Of a stretch of DNA of 64,000 nucleotides, positions 49,071 to 58,386 are shown one piece after another. Source of the DNA: Vogesella margarita. GTDB lineage: Bacteria > Pseudomonadota > Gammaproteobacteria > Burkholderiales > Chromobacteriaceae. The stretch spans positions 1-64,000 of the forward strand of contig NZ_JAQQLE010000009.1 in assembly GCF_028548475.1 (NCBI RefSeq), given 5' to 3'. How positions within the stretch are numbered: position 1 is the first letter of the stretch; every line of letters starts with the position of its first letter. A program made the position numbers and the translations under genes. The notes under the pieces were generated by a model that was given only the letters and a program-made list of their open reading frames with translations, was not told the origin of the DNA and did not search any database.

Positions 49071-50978
49071 ATGGCAACACTTCCTTTACTCCGTTTGCTA
49101 CCCGGAGCCGTAGTCTATGACAGTGAGCGTCAGCGTTACGTCATCGTTGACCTGCTCAATGTTTCAATGGTTCTGGTGGAGGACGACCAAGGGCGGCGTA
49201 GAGCCAAGGCGGCGGTCATGTTGACCCCCGACCTCACCCCCACCCAAGCCAATCACTCTCACGGCGATTTGCTCACCATCCCACGCGATGAATGGGAGCG
49301 CGCCTGCAGAATTGCTACAGCACTTCAGCCGCTGGTCGAGAAGGGACGCCACAAGCGCACGCGGGATGAAGTAAAAGCCTTGGCAGACCAGCTGGGTAAG
49401 CATCAAGCCACGGTTTACCGCTGGTTGATCGATTACGAGAGCACAGGACTGGTCTCATGCCTGTTACGTAAGATCCGCAAGGACAAAGGCGACAAGCATC
49501 TCGACCCTCGGGTCGAAGCTATCATTCAGACCTGTATCGAGACCCTTTACCTCACTAATCAGTGCCGTACTGCGGCCAGCACAGCACGGGAAGTACAGAG
49601 TCGCTGCAAGAAGGAAAACCTGCCACCCCCAGATCCGAACACGGTGCGCAGTCGTATCCTGGCGATCGATGACAGCTTGCGGATGCGTAAACGCGAGGGT
49701 TACAAAGCCGCCAATGAACGGTACCAGCCAATTCTGGGCAACTTCCCAGGGGCCGACTTCCCGCTGGCCGTCGTGCAAATCGACCACACGCCGATGGACG
49801 TTATCGTGGTCGACGAGGTCCACCGCCTGCCGATCGGCCGCCCTTATTTGACGCTCGCAATCGATGTCTACAGCAAGATGGTGGTCGGTTTTTACATCTC
49901 CCTGGACCCACCGGGTGCGCTCTCGACCGGCCTGTGCATCTCTCGCGCCATCCTGAGCAAAGAGACCTACCTGCAGCAGTTGGGCATCGATGACTTGGAG
50001 TGGCCATGCTGGGGGGTGATGCGGACGATTCATACCGATAACGCCAAGGAGTTCCGAGGCACGATGCTGGGCCGAGCTGCCACAGAGTACGGCATCATCC
50101 CGCAGCGACGCCCCAAGGGCCGCCCTCAATACGGTGGGCATATTGAGCGGGCCTTCCGCACCTACATGAGCGAGGTGCACAACGAGATCCCAGGAACGAC
50201 CTTCTCTAACCCCAAGAAACGGCGCGACTACGATTCTGAGGGCAATGCCGTCATGACCCTGGACGCCCTCGAGTTTTGGTTCACCCTGTTCTTGCTGGGC
50301 GTGTTTCATCAACGCCCCCACTCCGGTAATGAAGGACGTCCGCCAACGGTGCAATGGGAATTGGGCATCTTTGGCAATGGCTCAACCGTACTGGGACGTG
50401 GCATTCCTGCTCGAGTCCCTGACGAGGACAAACTGCGCCTGGATTTCCTGCCTTTCGTCGAGCGTACCGTGCAGGAATATGGCGTGGCTTTCGAGTGCGT
50501 GGAGTACTGGTCAGATGCCTTGCGACGTTTCATCCATGCCAAGGCGCCAGACAGCCAGAAGATGAAGCGCTTATTCGTATGTCGCTACGACCCACGCGAC
50601 CTGAGCCGCCTCTGGTTTTTTGATCCAGAGAGCAAGGTCTATATCGAGCTGCCCTACCGTAACCTGACCCGGCCTTCGATCAGCTTGTGGGAATTGCGGC
50701 TGGCAAAGAAACAGCTCCGAGAGGAATCCATGTCCTCGACCAATGAGGAGCTGATTTTCCGGACGGTTGATCGGATGCGCGCGCTGGTTTCGAGCGAGTC
50801 GCAAAAAACCAAGGCGGCGCGGCGGCTGCAGCAACGCCAAAAGGGCTGGAAAAAACAACGCAAGGAGACCGCTGCGGCGCCGGTCACGCCGGCACCGAAG
50901 TCAGCATCAGCACCGACTCCCTCCACGTCGTCAGATACTGATGACTTTCTCCCCTTTGACGACATCCGGGAAGTCTAA
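49071..50978 (+). CDS. tnsB: TnsB/TniA-like DDE transposase
   Basis: Retroviral-integrase-fold transposase that cuts and joins 3' ends. The 635-residue protein has N-terminal HTH domains (QLGKHQATVYRWLIDYE) and a catalytic DDE triad: Asp238 (QIDHT), Asp323 (HTDNAKEF) and Glu359 (GGHIER), exactly DD(35)E. A Mu-transposase-like beta barrel and a Ser/Thr/Pro-rich tail follow. It sits in tight order with tnsA (3 bases) and tnsC (5 bases). Confidence 0.95.
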   Translation: MATLPLLRLLPGAVVYDSERQRYVIVDLLNVSMVLVEDDQGRRRAKAAVMLTPDLTPTQANHSHGDLLTIPRDEWERACRIATALQPLVEKGRHKRTRDEVKALADQLGKHQATVYRWLIDYESTGLVSCLLRKIRKDKGDKHLDPRVEAIIQTCIETLYLTNQCRTAASTAREVQSRCKKENLPPPDPNTVRSRILAIDDSLRMRKREGYKAANERYQPILGNFPGADFPLAVVQIDHTPMDVIVVDEVHRLPIGRPYLTLAIDVYSKMVVGFYISLDPPGALSTGLCISRAILSKETYLQQLGIDDLEWPCWGVMRTIHTDNAKEFRGTMLGRAATEYGIIPQRRPKGRPQYGGHIERAFRTYMSEVHNEIPGTTFSNPKKRRDYDSEGNAVMTLDALEFWFTLFLLGVFHQRPHSGNEGRPPTVQWELGIFGNGSTVLGRGIPARVPDEDKLRLDFLPFVERTVQEYGVAFECVEYWSDALRRFIHAKAPDSQKMKRLFVCRYDPRDLSRLWFFDPESKVYIELPYRNLTRPSISLWELRLAKKQLREESMSSTNEELIFRTVDRMRALVSSESQKTKAARRLQQRQKGWKKQRKETAAAPVTPAPKSASAPTPSTSSDTDDFLPFDDIREV

Positions 50979-50983
50979 TTGTC

Positions 50984-51877
50984 ATGACCCAGCCCTCACG
51001 CAAGCTGTCACCACGCGCCACAGCCCTATTGTCGGCTTCCGATCAGGAGCGCATCGCCCATATCAATCATCCTTTGTTCATTAACTATCCGCGGGCAAGT
51101 GAGTTGCTGGCAGAGATGGAAGACTTGCTGGAGCACCCGCGTACTAATCGGATGCCCAATCTACTGTTGGTCGGACGCTCCAACAACGGCAAGACCGAGA
51201 TCCTGAGTGAGTTCATGAAGCGTCATCCGGCGGATGAACAACTCGACCAGGAAACAATCTATGCCCCGGTGATCTATATTCAAGCACCACCGGGACCAAG
51301 TGAGCACCTTTTCCTCAACAAGATGCTGCTGATGCTGGGGATTGTCGTAAAGGTGAATGAGACGCCCGATCGCAAGCTGCTGCAACTGATGGAGGTTATG
51401 CGTCAGATCGGTACCCGAGTGCTGCTGCTCGACGAGTTGAATGCCCTGTTGGCAGGCAGCGTCACTAAGCAACGTTTCTTCCTGAACATGCTCAAATACC
51501 TGAGCAACGAGCTGCAGATCTCGATCGTGGCAGCGGGGACCCAGGATGCGATTCAAGCGGTAAAAAGTGATGCACAGATCGAGAGTCGCTTTCCCTTGCG
51601 CCGGCTACCACGCTGGCAGGAAGGAGACAACTTCAGGCGACTGCTGGCCAGCTTCGAGTACACCCTGCCACTGAAGGAGGCCTCAAGCCTGCAAAAGGTT
51701 GACCTTGCTCGCAAACTGTTCGGCATGAGCGAGGGAGTAATTGGTGAGTTGTCGAATATCATTCGCAGTGCGGCACAACATGCTATCAAGACCGGTGAGG
51801 AACGTATCACCTCAGACGTGATCGACAATTGCCCTTATGTCACCCGTAAATCCGATCAAGGGGACGAGCCGCTCTGA
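50984..51877 (+). CDS. tnsC: TnsC/TniB-like AAA+ regulator ATPase
   Basis: ATPase that links target recognition to the transposase. The 297-residue protein has Walker A GRSNNGKT (64-71), Walker B LLLDEL (147-152) and an Arg-rich sensor region. Its length resembles TniB of Tn402/Tn5053-type elements rather than Tn7 TnsC (about 555 residues). It overlaps the next gene by 41 bases. Confidence 0.93.
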   Translation: MTQPSRKLSPRATALLSASDQERIAHINHPLFINYPRASELLAEMEDLLEHPRTNRMPNLLLVGRSNNGKTEILSEFMKRHPADEQLDQETIYAPVIYIQAPPGPSEHLFLNKMLLMLGIVVKVNETPDRKLLQLMEVMRQIGTRVLLLDELNALLAGSVTKQRFFLNMLKYLSNELQISIVAAGTQDAIQAVKSDAQIESRFPLRRLPRWQEGDNFRRLLASFEYTLPLKEASSLQKVDLARKLFGMSEGVIGELSNIIRSAAQHAIKTGEERITSDVIDNCPYVTRKSDQGDEPL

Positions 51878-53396
51878 CCTCCTAGCGGGGTTGTCGGAGG
51901 GGCTTTGGCCCCTCCACCTTAAGCCCTTGCCTGACGAGCTACTCAGTTCTTGGCTCATCCGCCTCGCTCATGCCCATCAGCTTAAGACAGAGACTCTGTG
52001 CTCGATGCTATTTGGTAGCCGGAGTACGATCTGGAACCGGGACATCGACCGTCTTGCCCCGGTGCGGGTACTGACAGGACTTAGCCATGCCACCGGCACA
52101 CCACTTCTTCAGGTTGAACAAACCACTTTACCGGCACTCGCGGGTCTGCTGTCCGGCTCAATTCCAGCCAATGGGCACGCGGCCTGGATTGTTCCGCTTA
52201 GCCTCCTCCATCGACGCCGACGCCGGCCCGGCTTAATGTATTGCCCAGCCTGCCTGTCCGAAGAGCAAGGACCGTATTATCGACGCCTCTGGCGTCTCGC
52301 CTGGGCGACGGTTTGTGTGAAGCACTGTTGCTTGTTGCAAGATACCTGCCCCGCTTGTGGCGCCGCAGTTTCGCCTCACAGAAACGATATGATCGGACGT
52401 GAGTTCATCCCCACCTCTACCACGCGCATCACTTGCCCCATCTGCCAACACCCACTGACGAAGCAGACTCTGATCTCAGCCAAACGCGAACTTGTCGACT
52501 TTCAGATCCTGCTAGAAAACGCACTGGGACAAGGCTTCATCGACTGGGGGGGCAACCCGAGCCTTCACTCTGTCCTCTTCTTTGACGGTTTACGTGCTCT
52601 GCTCTCTGGTGGTCTCCGCGCCATGAGGCGCAGTGACCCCACCCTGTCAGGTCGGGCGCCAATATTTGAGCGACGTCCGCTGGACGAGCGACGAGAGGGG
52701 ATGCTGCTGCTTGGGCATTGGCTTGATCTCTGGCCTCAGAGATTCTTGGCCGAAGTCGAGCAAAATGGTTTCCGCTACTCGGAACTGACGAAGTGGCGCA
52801 GCCCGTTTCCCTACTGGTGCGATCAGGTACTCCACCCGCTGAACCAGCAGCAGGCCAAGACGGCCGACCTGGAGGCCGAAACGATCATGCACGTAGTGCT
52901 GAGGAAAAAAGGGAAATACAGTCTGCCAGCGGCCAGGCAGCTCGCCGGCAAAGACCTATCCAAGATCTGGCTGCGTTTGCACCCCAGACGAAAGCTGCCC
53001 CACGAAACGCTGGAAACCGCAGTGGTCGCGGTGGATCATCAAATCGCCGGAACCCTCGACTCAGCCGAACGCCTCAAGCTGCTGCGCACCAAATTCATGC
53101 TGGTTGGACGCTATGGACTTCAGCTGAGGCCATCTGCGCTTGCCTCCCTTACATTGGCAGGGATTTACCGCCTAGGGCTAACGATCCCGATCGTCAGTTT
53201 CTACGAGGTTCCTCGCACCCGAGAGCAAGCTGCAGCCTGGCTAGTCTGGTATTGGCACCGTGTTCGTCCTTTGACGAAACCAGTCAGAACAGAGAAGCGC
53301 CTCTTCACGGGGCTGGATACGGGAAGCGGTTTATCCGCCAGCAGTTGCAGCCTGTGGACCCAGCTTCCCACTTTCTGTCGCCGAGACTACGCCTGA
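51837..53396 (+). CDS. tniQ: TniQ/TnsD-family target-site selector
   Basis: DNA-binding targeting protein. The 519-residue protein begins PLHLKPLPDELLSSWLIRLAHAH (the TniQ opening), then has a zinc-ribbon module CPACLSEEQGPYYRRLWRL...C..H..LL..CPAC and a long C-terminal part, similar in length to Tn7 TnsD. By its location it is the candidate that recognises comM. ATG 51837 has a poor ribosome-binding site inside tnsC; a TTG start at about 51889 is possible. Confidence 0.85.
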   Translation: MSPVNPIKGTSRSDLLAGLSEGLWPLHLKPLPDELLSSWLIRLAHAHQLKTETLCSMLFGSRSTIWNRDIDRLAPVRVLTGLSHATGTPLLQVEQTTLPALAGLLSGSIPANGHAAWIVPLSLLHRRRRRPGLMYCPACLSEEQGPYYRRLWRLAWATVCVKHCCLLQDTCPACGAAVSPHRNDMIGREFIPTSTTRITCPICQHPLTKQTLISAKRELVDFQILLENALGQGFIDWGGNPSLHSVLFFDGLRALLSGGLRAMRRSDPTLSGRAPIFERRPLDERREGMLLLGHWLDLWPQRFLAEVEQNGFRYSELTKWRSPFPYWCDQVLHPLNQQQAKTADLEAETIMHVVLRKKGKYSLPAARQLAGKDLSKIWLRLHPRRKLPHETLETAVVAVDHQIAGTLDSAERLKLLRTKFMLVGRYGLQLRPSALASLTLAGIYRLGLTIPIVSFYEVPRTREQAAAWLVWYWHRVRPLTKPVRTEKRLFTGLDTGSGLSASSCSLWTQLPTFCRRDYA

Positions 53397-53671
53397 ACGT
53401 CCCCTGTGGCCGCCCCACGCAGCTGTTTCAACCTCCCCTCTCGCCAGCGCCGTAGTAATGCCACCTGATCCTGCTCTTCCAGCTGACAGAGCAGATCCAG
53501 CAACGCCCGCATCCCCAGTGGTTTATTTACACCTCGCAAGTACTCGGTGTAAGTGCGTCGACTGATACCAAGGCGCGCCGCCATCTCGTCTCGGGTGATG
53601 CGCTCGCCTTTGCCCGCCTCGAGCGTGTGGTGTACCTGTTTCACGAAAGTATGGAGTTGCATGTCAGCCAC
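53387..53671 (-). CDS. Small XRE-type HTH regulator
   Basis: A 94-residue protein with a Cro/C1-type HTH (MAARLGISRRTYTEYLRGVNKP), antisense to the tniQ 3' end by 10 bases and divergent from 53824. It probably represses its own promoter and the divergent one. The intergenic palindrome at 53695-53709 is a likely operator. It could control the cargo genes or the transposition functions. Confidence 0.75.
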   Translation of the reverse strand: MADMQLHTFVKQVHHTLEAGKGERITRDEMAARLGISRRTYTEYLRGVNKPLGMRALLDLLCQLEEQDQVALLRRWREGRLKQLRGAATGDVQA

Positions 53672-53694
53672 AAATACTCTTTTTCATATAACAT

Positions 53695-53757
53695 GAATAT
53701 GCCATATTCAGGCAGGTTTATGTACATTTTAGCGTCAATGGAATATAATCAGGAATA
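53695..53757 (+). promoter_or_regulatory. Palindromic operator and promoter between 53671 and 53824
   Basis: A 15-bp palindrome GAATATG-C-CATATTC (53695-53709) lies 24 bp from the small HTH gene. On the plus strand -35 TGTACA (53721-53726), 17-bp spacer, -10 TATAAT (53744-53749) gives a promoter for 53824. Confidence 0.6.
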
Positions 53758-53823
53758 ATTTGTAACCTATTTTGTAGTTGCAGCTATCATTGAGGTACCA
53801 AAACACCATTAAGGGACCTGTTG

Positions 53824-54447
53824 ATGCCGCGTATCACTGCCGATGAAGCCGAACTGTTGTCGCCCTATCTGTCGGAGTTCACTGAAGTCATTCTGTTGGC
53901 TTGGACTGATTGGCTAACAAGCTCCATTGCAGCCCACATGCAACATAAGCGTGTGCGCGCCAACAACGTATGGAACCAAATGGTCACGCACGCCAAACGC
54001 CTCTTCGAAGGGAGGACGGGCATCCAAGTCGTGAAGGTTCGCAATACCTGGGATGGGCTTCTCATTGGCGAGCGCATCTTTGTACGTATGAAGAAGGGTA
54101 ATGAGCAGCTTCTTTCCAGCAACGTACGCACCGCACTGTCACAGGCATTCAATGACCCCGAAGAGGATCTGTACAACGGCGTGGTCATGCTTGACCTGGT
54201 GTATGTCCTAGATAAGGTAGAAGCAGAAGTCGAGCGGGTCGCCCTCGTCCAGCGTGATCACGATCGTATCGTCTGGACGCTTGACCTTCTCAATGACGAT
54301 GAGAACAAGCAGAATGTGCTACCTTTCGCCCCTCCACAGCCTGTGCAGGAAGAGCGATCGGTCGCAGATCGAGTGCTGCAGCCGCGTAGAGAAGAGCACG
54401 AAAATGAAGGAACACAGCAACAGCAGGATCGACGAGTTTCGTCCTGA
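53824..54447 (+). CDS. Hypothetical partner of the ImmA/IrrE protease
   Basis: A 207-residue soluble protein starting at ATG 53824 (TTG 53821 is in frame too). No family is recognised; the C-terminus is Glu/Gln-rich. It overlaps the ImmA/IrrE gene by 44 bases, so the two are translated together and probably act as a pair, perhaps target and protease of a toxin-antitoxin or phage-response module. No signal peptide or membrane segment. Confidence 0.65.
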   Translation: MPRITADEAELLSPYLSEFTEVILLAWTDWLTSSIAAHMQHKRVRANNVWNQMVTHAKRLFEGRTGIQVVKVRNTWDGLLIGERIFVRMKKGNEQLLSSNVRTALSQAFNDPEEDLYNGVVMLDLVYVLDKVEAEVERVALVQRDHDRIVWTLDLLNDDENKQNVLPFAPPQPVQEERSVADRVLQPRREEHENEGTQQQQDRRVSS

Positions 54448-55498
54448 TCTTTTGGCGCTTCGGCGCCGCATGAATGGCATCAGCCAAACAGAACTGGCTG
54501 AGCGGGCCGGCATATCGCAGGGGACTTTGTCCAAATGGGAACAAGGTCTCCGCCCGGTCACCGAGGAAGGCATCGAGAAACTGGCACAGTCGCTAAACTG
54601 TCCAGTTTCTTTTTTCTGTCAGTCGGAGCGCGTCTATGGCGCCCCGATAAGCGCCCACCCGATGTACCGGAAGAAAGCATCGACAGGGCAAAAAGTCCTA
54701 GATCAACTGATCGCAGAGCTGAATGTGCGCATCAGCCACCTTCGCACTTTGCTGGAGAGCGTGGATCTCAGACCCGAGCTCCAGCTGCCGCATTACGATC
54801 CTGATGATTACGAAGGCGAGATCGCGCAAATCGCTGCCAACGTTCGCCGTGCCTGGTATGCCCCCAGTGGCCCGATCCCGGATCTGACGGAGTATGCAGA
54901 GCGGGCGGGGTGCATCGTCGTGCACTGCGAGATGGGTGATGCCAAGTTGGATGGCGTCAGCTATCAAGTCCCGGGATTGCCCCCGATGATCTTCCTCAAC
55001 CGAGATCAACCAGCGGACCGCATGCGCTTTACCCTTGCCCACGAGATCGGGCACCTCGTCATGCACCCCTATCCCACGCTCCACATGGAAGACGAAGCCA
55101 ACCAGTTTGCGTCGGCATTGCTGATGCCTGAAAGCGATATCGGTGCGGAACTGCGCGGACTGACAATTGAGAAAGCGGCCTACATGAAGCCATACTGGCG
55201 TGTCTCCATGGCAGCACTGATCTACCGCGCTCGTACGCTCAACCGAATAGATCAGTCCAAGTACGAATACATGTGGCGGCAGATGTCGTTCAAAGGTTTC
55301 CGGACACGAGAGCCTGAGAGCCTGGACTTCCCCAAGGAGCGGCCGAGCGTAATGCCCGCCCTACTTGAGAACATGACCAAGAATATGGGCTATAGCCTCG
55401 AAGAATTGGCCGCCATCTTGCATCTGCATCTCAAGGAAGTCGTCCGGCTGTACGGTCTCACCGCTCCAAATCGCCCTTCGTTGCACGTTATCAAATAG
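54404..55498 (+). CDS. XRE-HTH plus ImmA/IrrE metallopeptidase
   Basis: A 364-residue two-domain protein: Cro/C1-type HTH (ISQTELAERAGISQGTLSKWEQG, about 26-48) and a zinc metallopeptidase domain with the HEIGH motif at 213-217 (LAHEIGHLVMH) and a downstream metal ligand region EDEANQFASALLMP. Such proteins cleave repressors or antitoxins to trigger a response, as ImmA does for ICEBs1. Start ATG 54404; the upstream frame (54254) is inside the partner gene. Confidence 0.9.
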   Translation: MKEHSNSRIDEFRPDLLALRRRMNGISQTELAERAGISQGTLSKWEQGLRPVTEEGIEKLAQSLNCPVSFFCQSERVYGAPISAHPMYRKKASTGQKVLDQLIAELNVRISHLRTLLESVDLRPELQLPHYDPDDYEGEIAQIAANVRRAWYAPSGPIPDLTEYAERAGCIVVHCEMGDAKLDGVSYQVPGLPPMIFLNRDQPADRMRFTLAHEIGHLVMHPYPTLHMEDEANQFASALLMPESDIGAELRGLTIEKAAYMKPYWRVSMAALIYRARTLNRIDQSKYEYMWRQMSFKGFRTREPESLDFPKERPSVMPALLENMTKNMGYSLEELAAILHLHLKEVVRLYGLTAPNRPSLHVIK

Positions 55499-55709
55499 GA
55501 TGCTCCAACTTGCCATCTCGACGCAGAAAAAACACATCGGGAGGAGGCCATCCCATTTGATTCAGATCAGCACTGTTATAGTGGGCATGTACTCACCAAT
55601 AGTGAGCTTGCCACCATGGTCTGCAATCATGTTTTGAGGGGAAATTTAAGACGCTTTAAGTATTTCCAGGTCTAAGACGCGCTTGATTCTGGGCCTTGAA
55701 AAGCTGAAA
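55499..55709. other. Convergent gap, no gene
   Basis: About 210 bp between convergent genes. It contains a short inverted repeat CTCAC-N5-GTGAG and AT-rich stretches. I see no ORF of note and no clear T-tailed terminator. Confidence 0.5.
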
Positions 55710-56945
55710 TTACCGCGTAAATTTTTCAGGAAAGTACCTTTTTATAACCCAGATTAGAATATCCCAAGCAAGAAGTGAAGAAGAAACCCCCAAGCCCCAT
55801 TGTAGTGATTCAATCATCAAAGGCTCAGGCACCGAGAAGTGTAAGAGCATGTAAGTTGTTACTGCAAGTGCAAGTGTGACTAACATGCTCACAACCTTGA
55901 TCAGCATTTCTTGGTGGTTATATCGCAGGTCAAGCTGCTTGTACGATTCTTGAAAGCGCTCAGCGACTGAATGGTATTTTCCTCTAATCTGCTCCCACTG
56001 CTGGTCAATTTCCTGCTTGACTGCATGCAGGGTATGGCGTTGGTTTCTTACCAATAAAGTCATTAAGATTGCAAAGACCAAAACCCCAAGCCAGATCAAG
56101 ACATTTTTGCCAGTCCAGTCATGACTGTTTTCCATCTGACCGCCAGCTAGAATCAGGGCAGCTGGCACGGCAAGCAACTGGTTCTGGATGTCAGAAAAGA
56201 CCTTATTCAGCTTGATGGTGGCATCCAACTTCTCTTTCTCGATCAGCTCTTTGACTTTCTGGAACGAAAATTCAGAAACATAGAGCTGGTAACTGGCATG
56301 CACTTTCTCCATGAAGTCACGGAATTGTACCAACAGTTCAGCGAAGGGAACTCGGCCCCTGCCGGCAAACATCTCGAGTAATACTGTCTTGACGATGGTT
56401 TTCTTTTGTTCTTTGTGCGTTGTCGACTCGATAAAGTCAGATTGAAAGCCAACTATACCTGGAAGCTCGCGCAAGTCGCTTATCGTGTACTCTGGGGCAA
56501 GTTCAATCTTTTCTTTGTGAAGAAAAATTAGAGATTTGGCACTACCAACGCCCCCCTGATGGTCGGCAGCTTGACCAAGAAGCGAATACAACTTTGCTGC
56601 TGCTAGATAGTGCTGTACAGATTGAGCGAGCGCAGGTGCATCACCTTCACATAGACAATCGTCATCAGCCAAATAGAAACGGGAAGGTGGCAGGATTCGC
56701 CTACTTGGAGCTTCGATCAGTTCCTCTAGCGATCTAAAAAAATCCGCTGGCAGACTGAACTCCACGCTGTTTTGACGCGTGTTCGGCGCTACCAACAATC
56801 CTGCGGTATCGAGTGCAGATTCTACTTCTTCAAAGGCTAGCTCTGCCGGTACCTTTCCTGCGACTTGACGCCCATGCATCGCAATATGCTGCAGCTTTTT
56901 ATGCAGCAAGATTGCGAGTTCGAGCGGATCAGTCGGCAGGGGCAT
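55710..56945 (-). CDS. Membrane protein of unknown function, partner of NA37 protein
   Basis: A 411-residue protein, soluble for the first 280 residues, then a membrane segment (281-299), a charged coiled-coil-prone stretch (about 300-350) and two more segments (351-371, 383-403). No known domain recognised. Its ATG overlaps the stop region of the NA37 gene by 17 bases, so both are one operon. In defence modules a soluble sensor paired with a membrane effector is a common design, and this could be the effector; that is inference. Confidence 0.7.
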   Translation of the reverse strand: MPLPTDPLELAILLHKKLQHIAMHGRQVAGKVPAELAFEEVESALDTAGLLVAPNTRQNSVEFSLPADFFRSLEELIEAPSRRILPPSRFYLADDDCLCEGDAPALAQSVQHYLAAAKLYSLLGQAADHQGGVGSAKSLIFLHKEKIELAPEYTISDLRELPGIVGFQSDFIESTTHKEQKKTIVKTVLLEMFAGRGRVPFAELLVQFRDFMEKVHASYQLYVSEFSFQKVKELIEKEKLDATIKLNKVFSDIQNQLLAVPAALILAGGQMENSHDWTGKNVLIWLGVLVFAILMTLLVRNQRHTLHAVKQEIDQQWEQIRGKYHSVAERFQESYKQLDLRYNHQEMLIKVVSMLVTLALAVTTYMLLHFSVPEPLMIESLQWGLGVSSSLLAWDILIWVIKRYFPEKFTR

Positions 56946-57969
56946 TGTTATCTCTGGGTTTATGTTTGTGAATTAGATCAACCAAGTCCTGCGGGATGTC
57001 TCTGATGATCAGGAAGTTATGATCCTCATCGTAATCGACCCGATCTGCCAACAGGTCGGCAACATCGAAACTGACCTTGATGCTACCGACCTTACCGTTG
57101 ATTCGCTTGAATCGGCTATAGGTAGTTTTGTGTGGCTTGAAGGTCTCACTTACCTCATAGCCCTGCTCGCGGACGTACTCGGCAAAAACGGCTGGCTGTT
57201 GGTCAAAAATGTGAGCAGAAAGTGCAGTCAGGTTGACTGGCTCACCCACCCGATCCTTCTCTTCGCAATACTCATAAGTACGGTTTCGTGCCGCGTAGCG
57301 CTGTTCTGGCGTCCAGCCCTGAGCCTCGCAAAAGTCATCTACAGCGGCCATCAGCTGGGTCGTATTATGCTTAGAGTCCGTGTACTCGGTACACCCTAAC
57401 GCTGCACGGAAGTAGCGGGAAACATCCTCGCCGCCTTGACGCTTCTTGACAAAGGATAGGTAAGGCTGTGTGTTCGCCTGCCACTTGGCGAGGTCGACCC
57501 GAGCGGCTTCATGCAGGTGATCAATATCAAAGCTCAAGGTATCGCTTAGTTCTAGCGTTTGCTCATCAATCCCAGTGCCTGGTTTGAGCTTAAGCATTGC
57601 CACCAGAAGCCAGTCCTTCTCTTGGCTCGTATAGCGCAGAAAGAGAGCATACCCACCAGTCGCAAAAGGCTCTTCTCCCATCTTGGCAGCAATAAGCCTA
57701 GTTGTATTTTGACTGAAGGGGATGTGGTCATGGCCATTGAGAACGTGATTACGCAGCAATACCGGGAAGGGGTAAACCACTTCATCTGCATCAAACGTAC
57801 CATAGCCATTCGTTGCCTTGCCATAGATGCGTAATATGTCTGCAGCAGTACGCTCAAGCCGTTCGTCAATGGCGAGAAGATCGGTACGCACCTCTACCGT
57901 AGCCGCCCCAGCGCCACTACTTCCTTTGGCCTTCTTAATCCGATGCAAGACAGCTTCTTGGATTTGCAT
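56929..57969 (-). CDS. Nucleoid-associated protein NdpA/YejK family (NA37)
   Basis: A 346-residue protein resembling E. coli YejK (335 residues) over most of its length: FATGGYALFLRYTSQEKDWLLVAMLKLKPG, DIDHLHEAARVDLAKWQAN, SFVKKRQGGEDVSRYF and AVDDFCEAQGW. YejK binds nucleoid DNA. The copy lies in an island next to a membrane protein and helicase, unlike the chromosomal gene, so it may recognise invading DNA. It is first in the two-gene unit. Confidence 0.9.
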   Translation of the reverse strand: MQIQEAVLHRIKKAKGSSGAGAATVEVRTDLLAIDERLERTAADILRIYGKATNGYGTFDADEVVYPFPVLLRNHVLNGHDHIPFSQNTTRLIAAKMGEEPFATGGYALFLRYTSQEKDWLLVAMLKLKPGTGIDEQTLELSDTLSFDIDHLHEAARVDLAKWQANTQPYLSFVKKRQGGEDVSRYFRAALGCTEYTDSKHNTTQLMAAVDDFCEAQGWTPEQRYAARNRTYEYCEEKDRVGEPVNLTALSAHIFDQQPAVFAEYVREQGYEVSETFKPHKTTYSRFKRINGKVGSIKVSFDVADLLADRVDYDEDHNFLIIRDIPQDLVDLIHKHKPRDNNAPAD

Positions 57970-58386
57970 AAATGATGGCTTCTCGTTGGTTTAGAACAGC
58001 CACTCAACGACTTCGTCATGTTGAAGCTGATCTACTGTGGGATTACTGCGGTGCTTTGCCCCTGAACTATGTAACAGAGCCGACCTCGGTTTTCTTGGCA
58101 CTCATTACAGACTTAACCTTGCCGGCAGTTAGTTGGAGCTTCTCTATATCCGTAACTGGACGATACTTGTCATGTTAGCACAAAGGCATTACCAGCCGCG
58201 TTGGCAGAGGTTTTGCCATCAACAACGTACACCAAGCAGATTATTGGCCAGAGCGGTCACTCATGCTGTTGTGCTAGCATGGGTCGCTGAATTCAGATTA
58301 GATTGCACTATCTGTAAGTACGGAAAGATCGGTTTCTCTGAAGGTAAGAGAGAAATAATTGATCGTATATCAAGGAGATAACAAGG
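57970..58386. promoter_or_regulatory. Divergent NA37/helicase intergenic region
   Basis: About 420 bp between divergent genes, so it should hold promoters for both. The helicase ribosome-binding site AAGGAG lies near 58372-58377. A short plus-strand ORF (57972-58178) has no support and I treat the region as non-coding. Confidence 0.5.

Noticed and set aside
57972-58178. 68-residue plus-strand ORF between NA37 and the helicase
   Set aside because: No ribosome-binding site, no recognisable sequence, and it lies in the shared promoter region.
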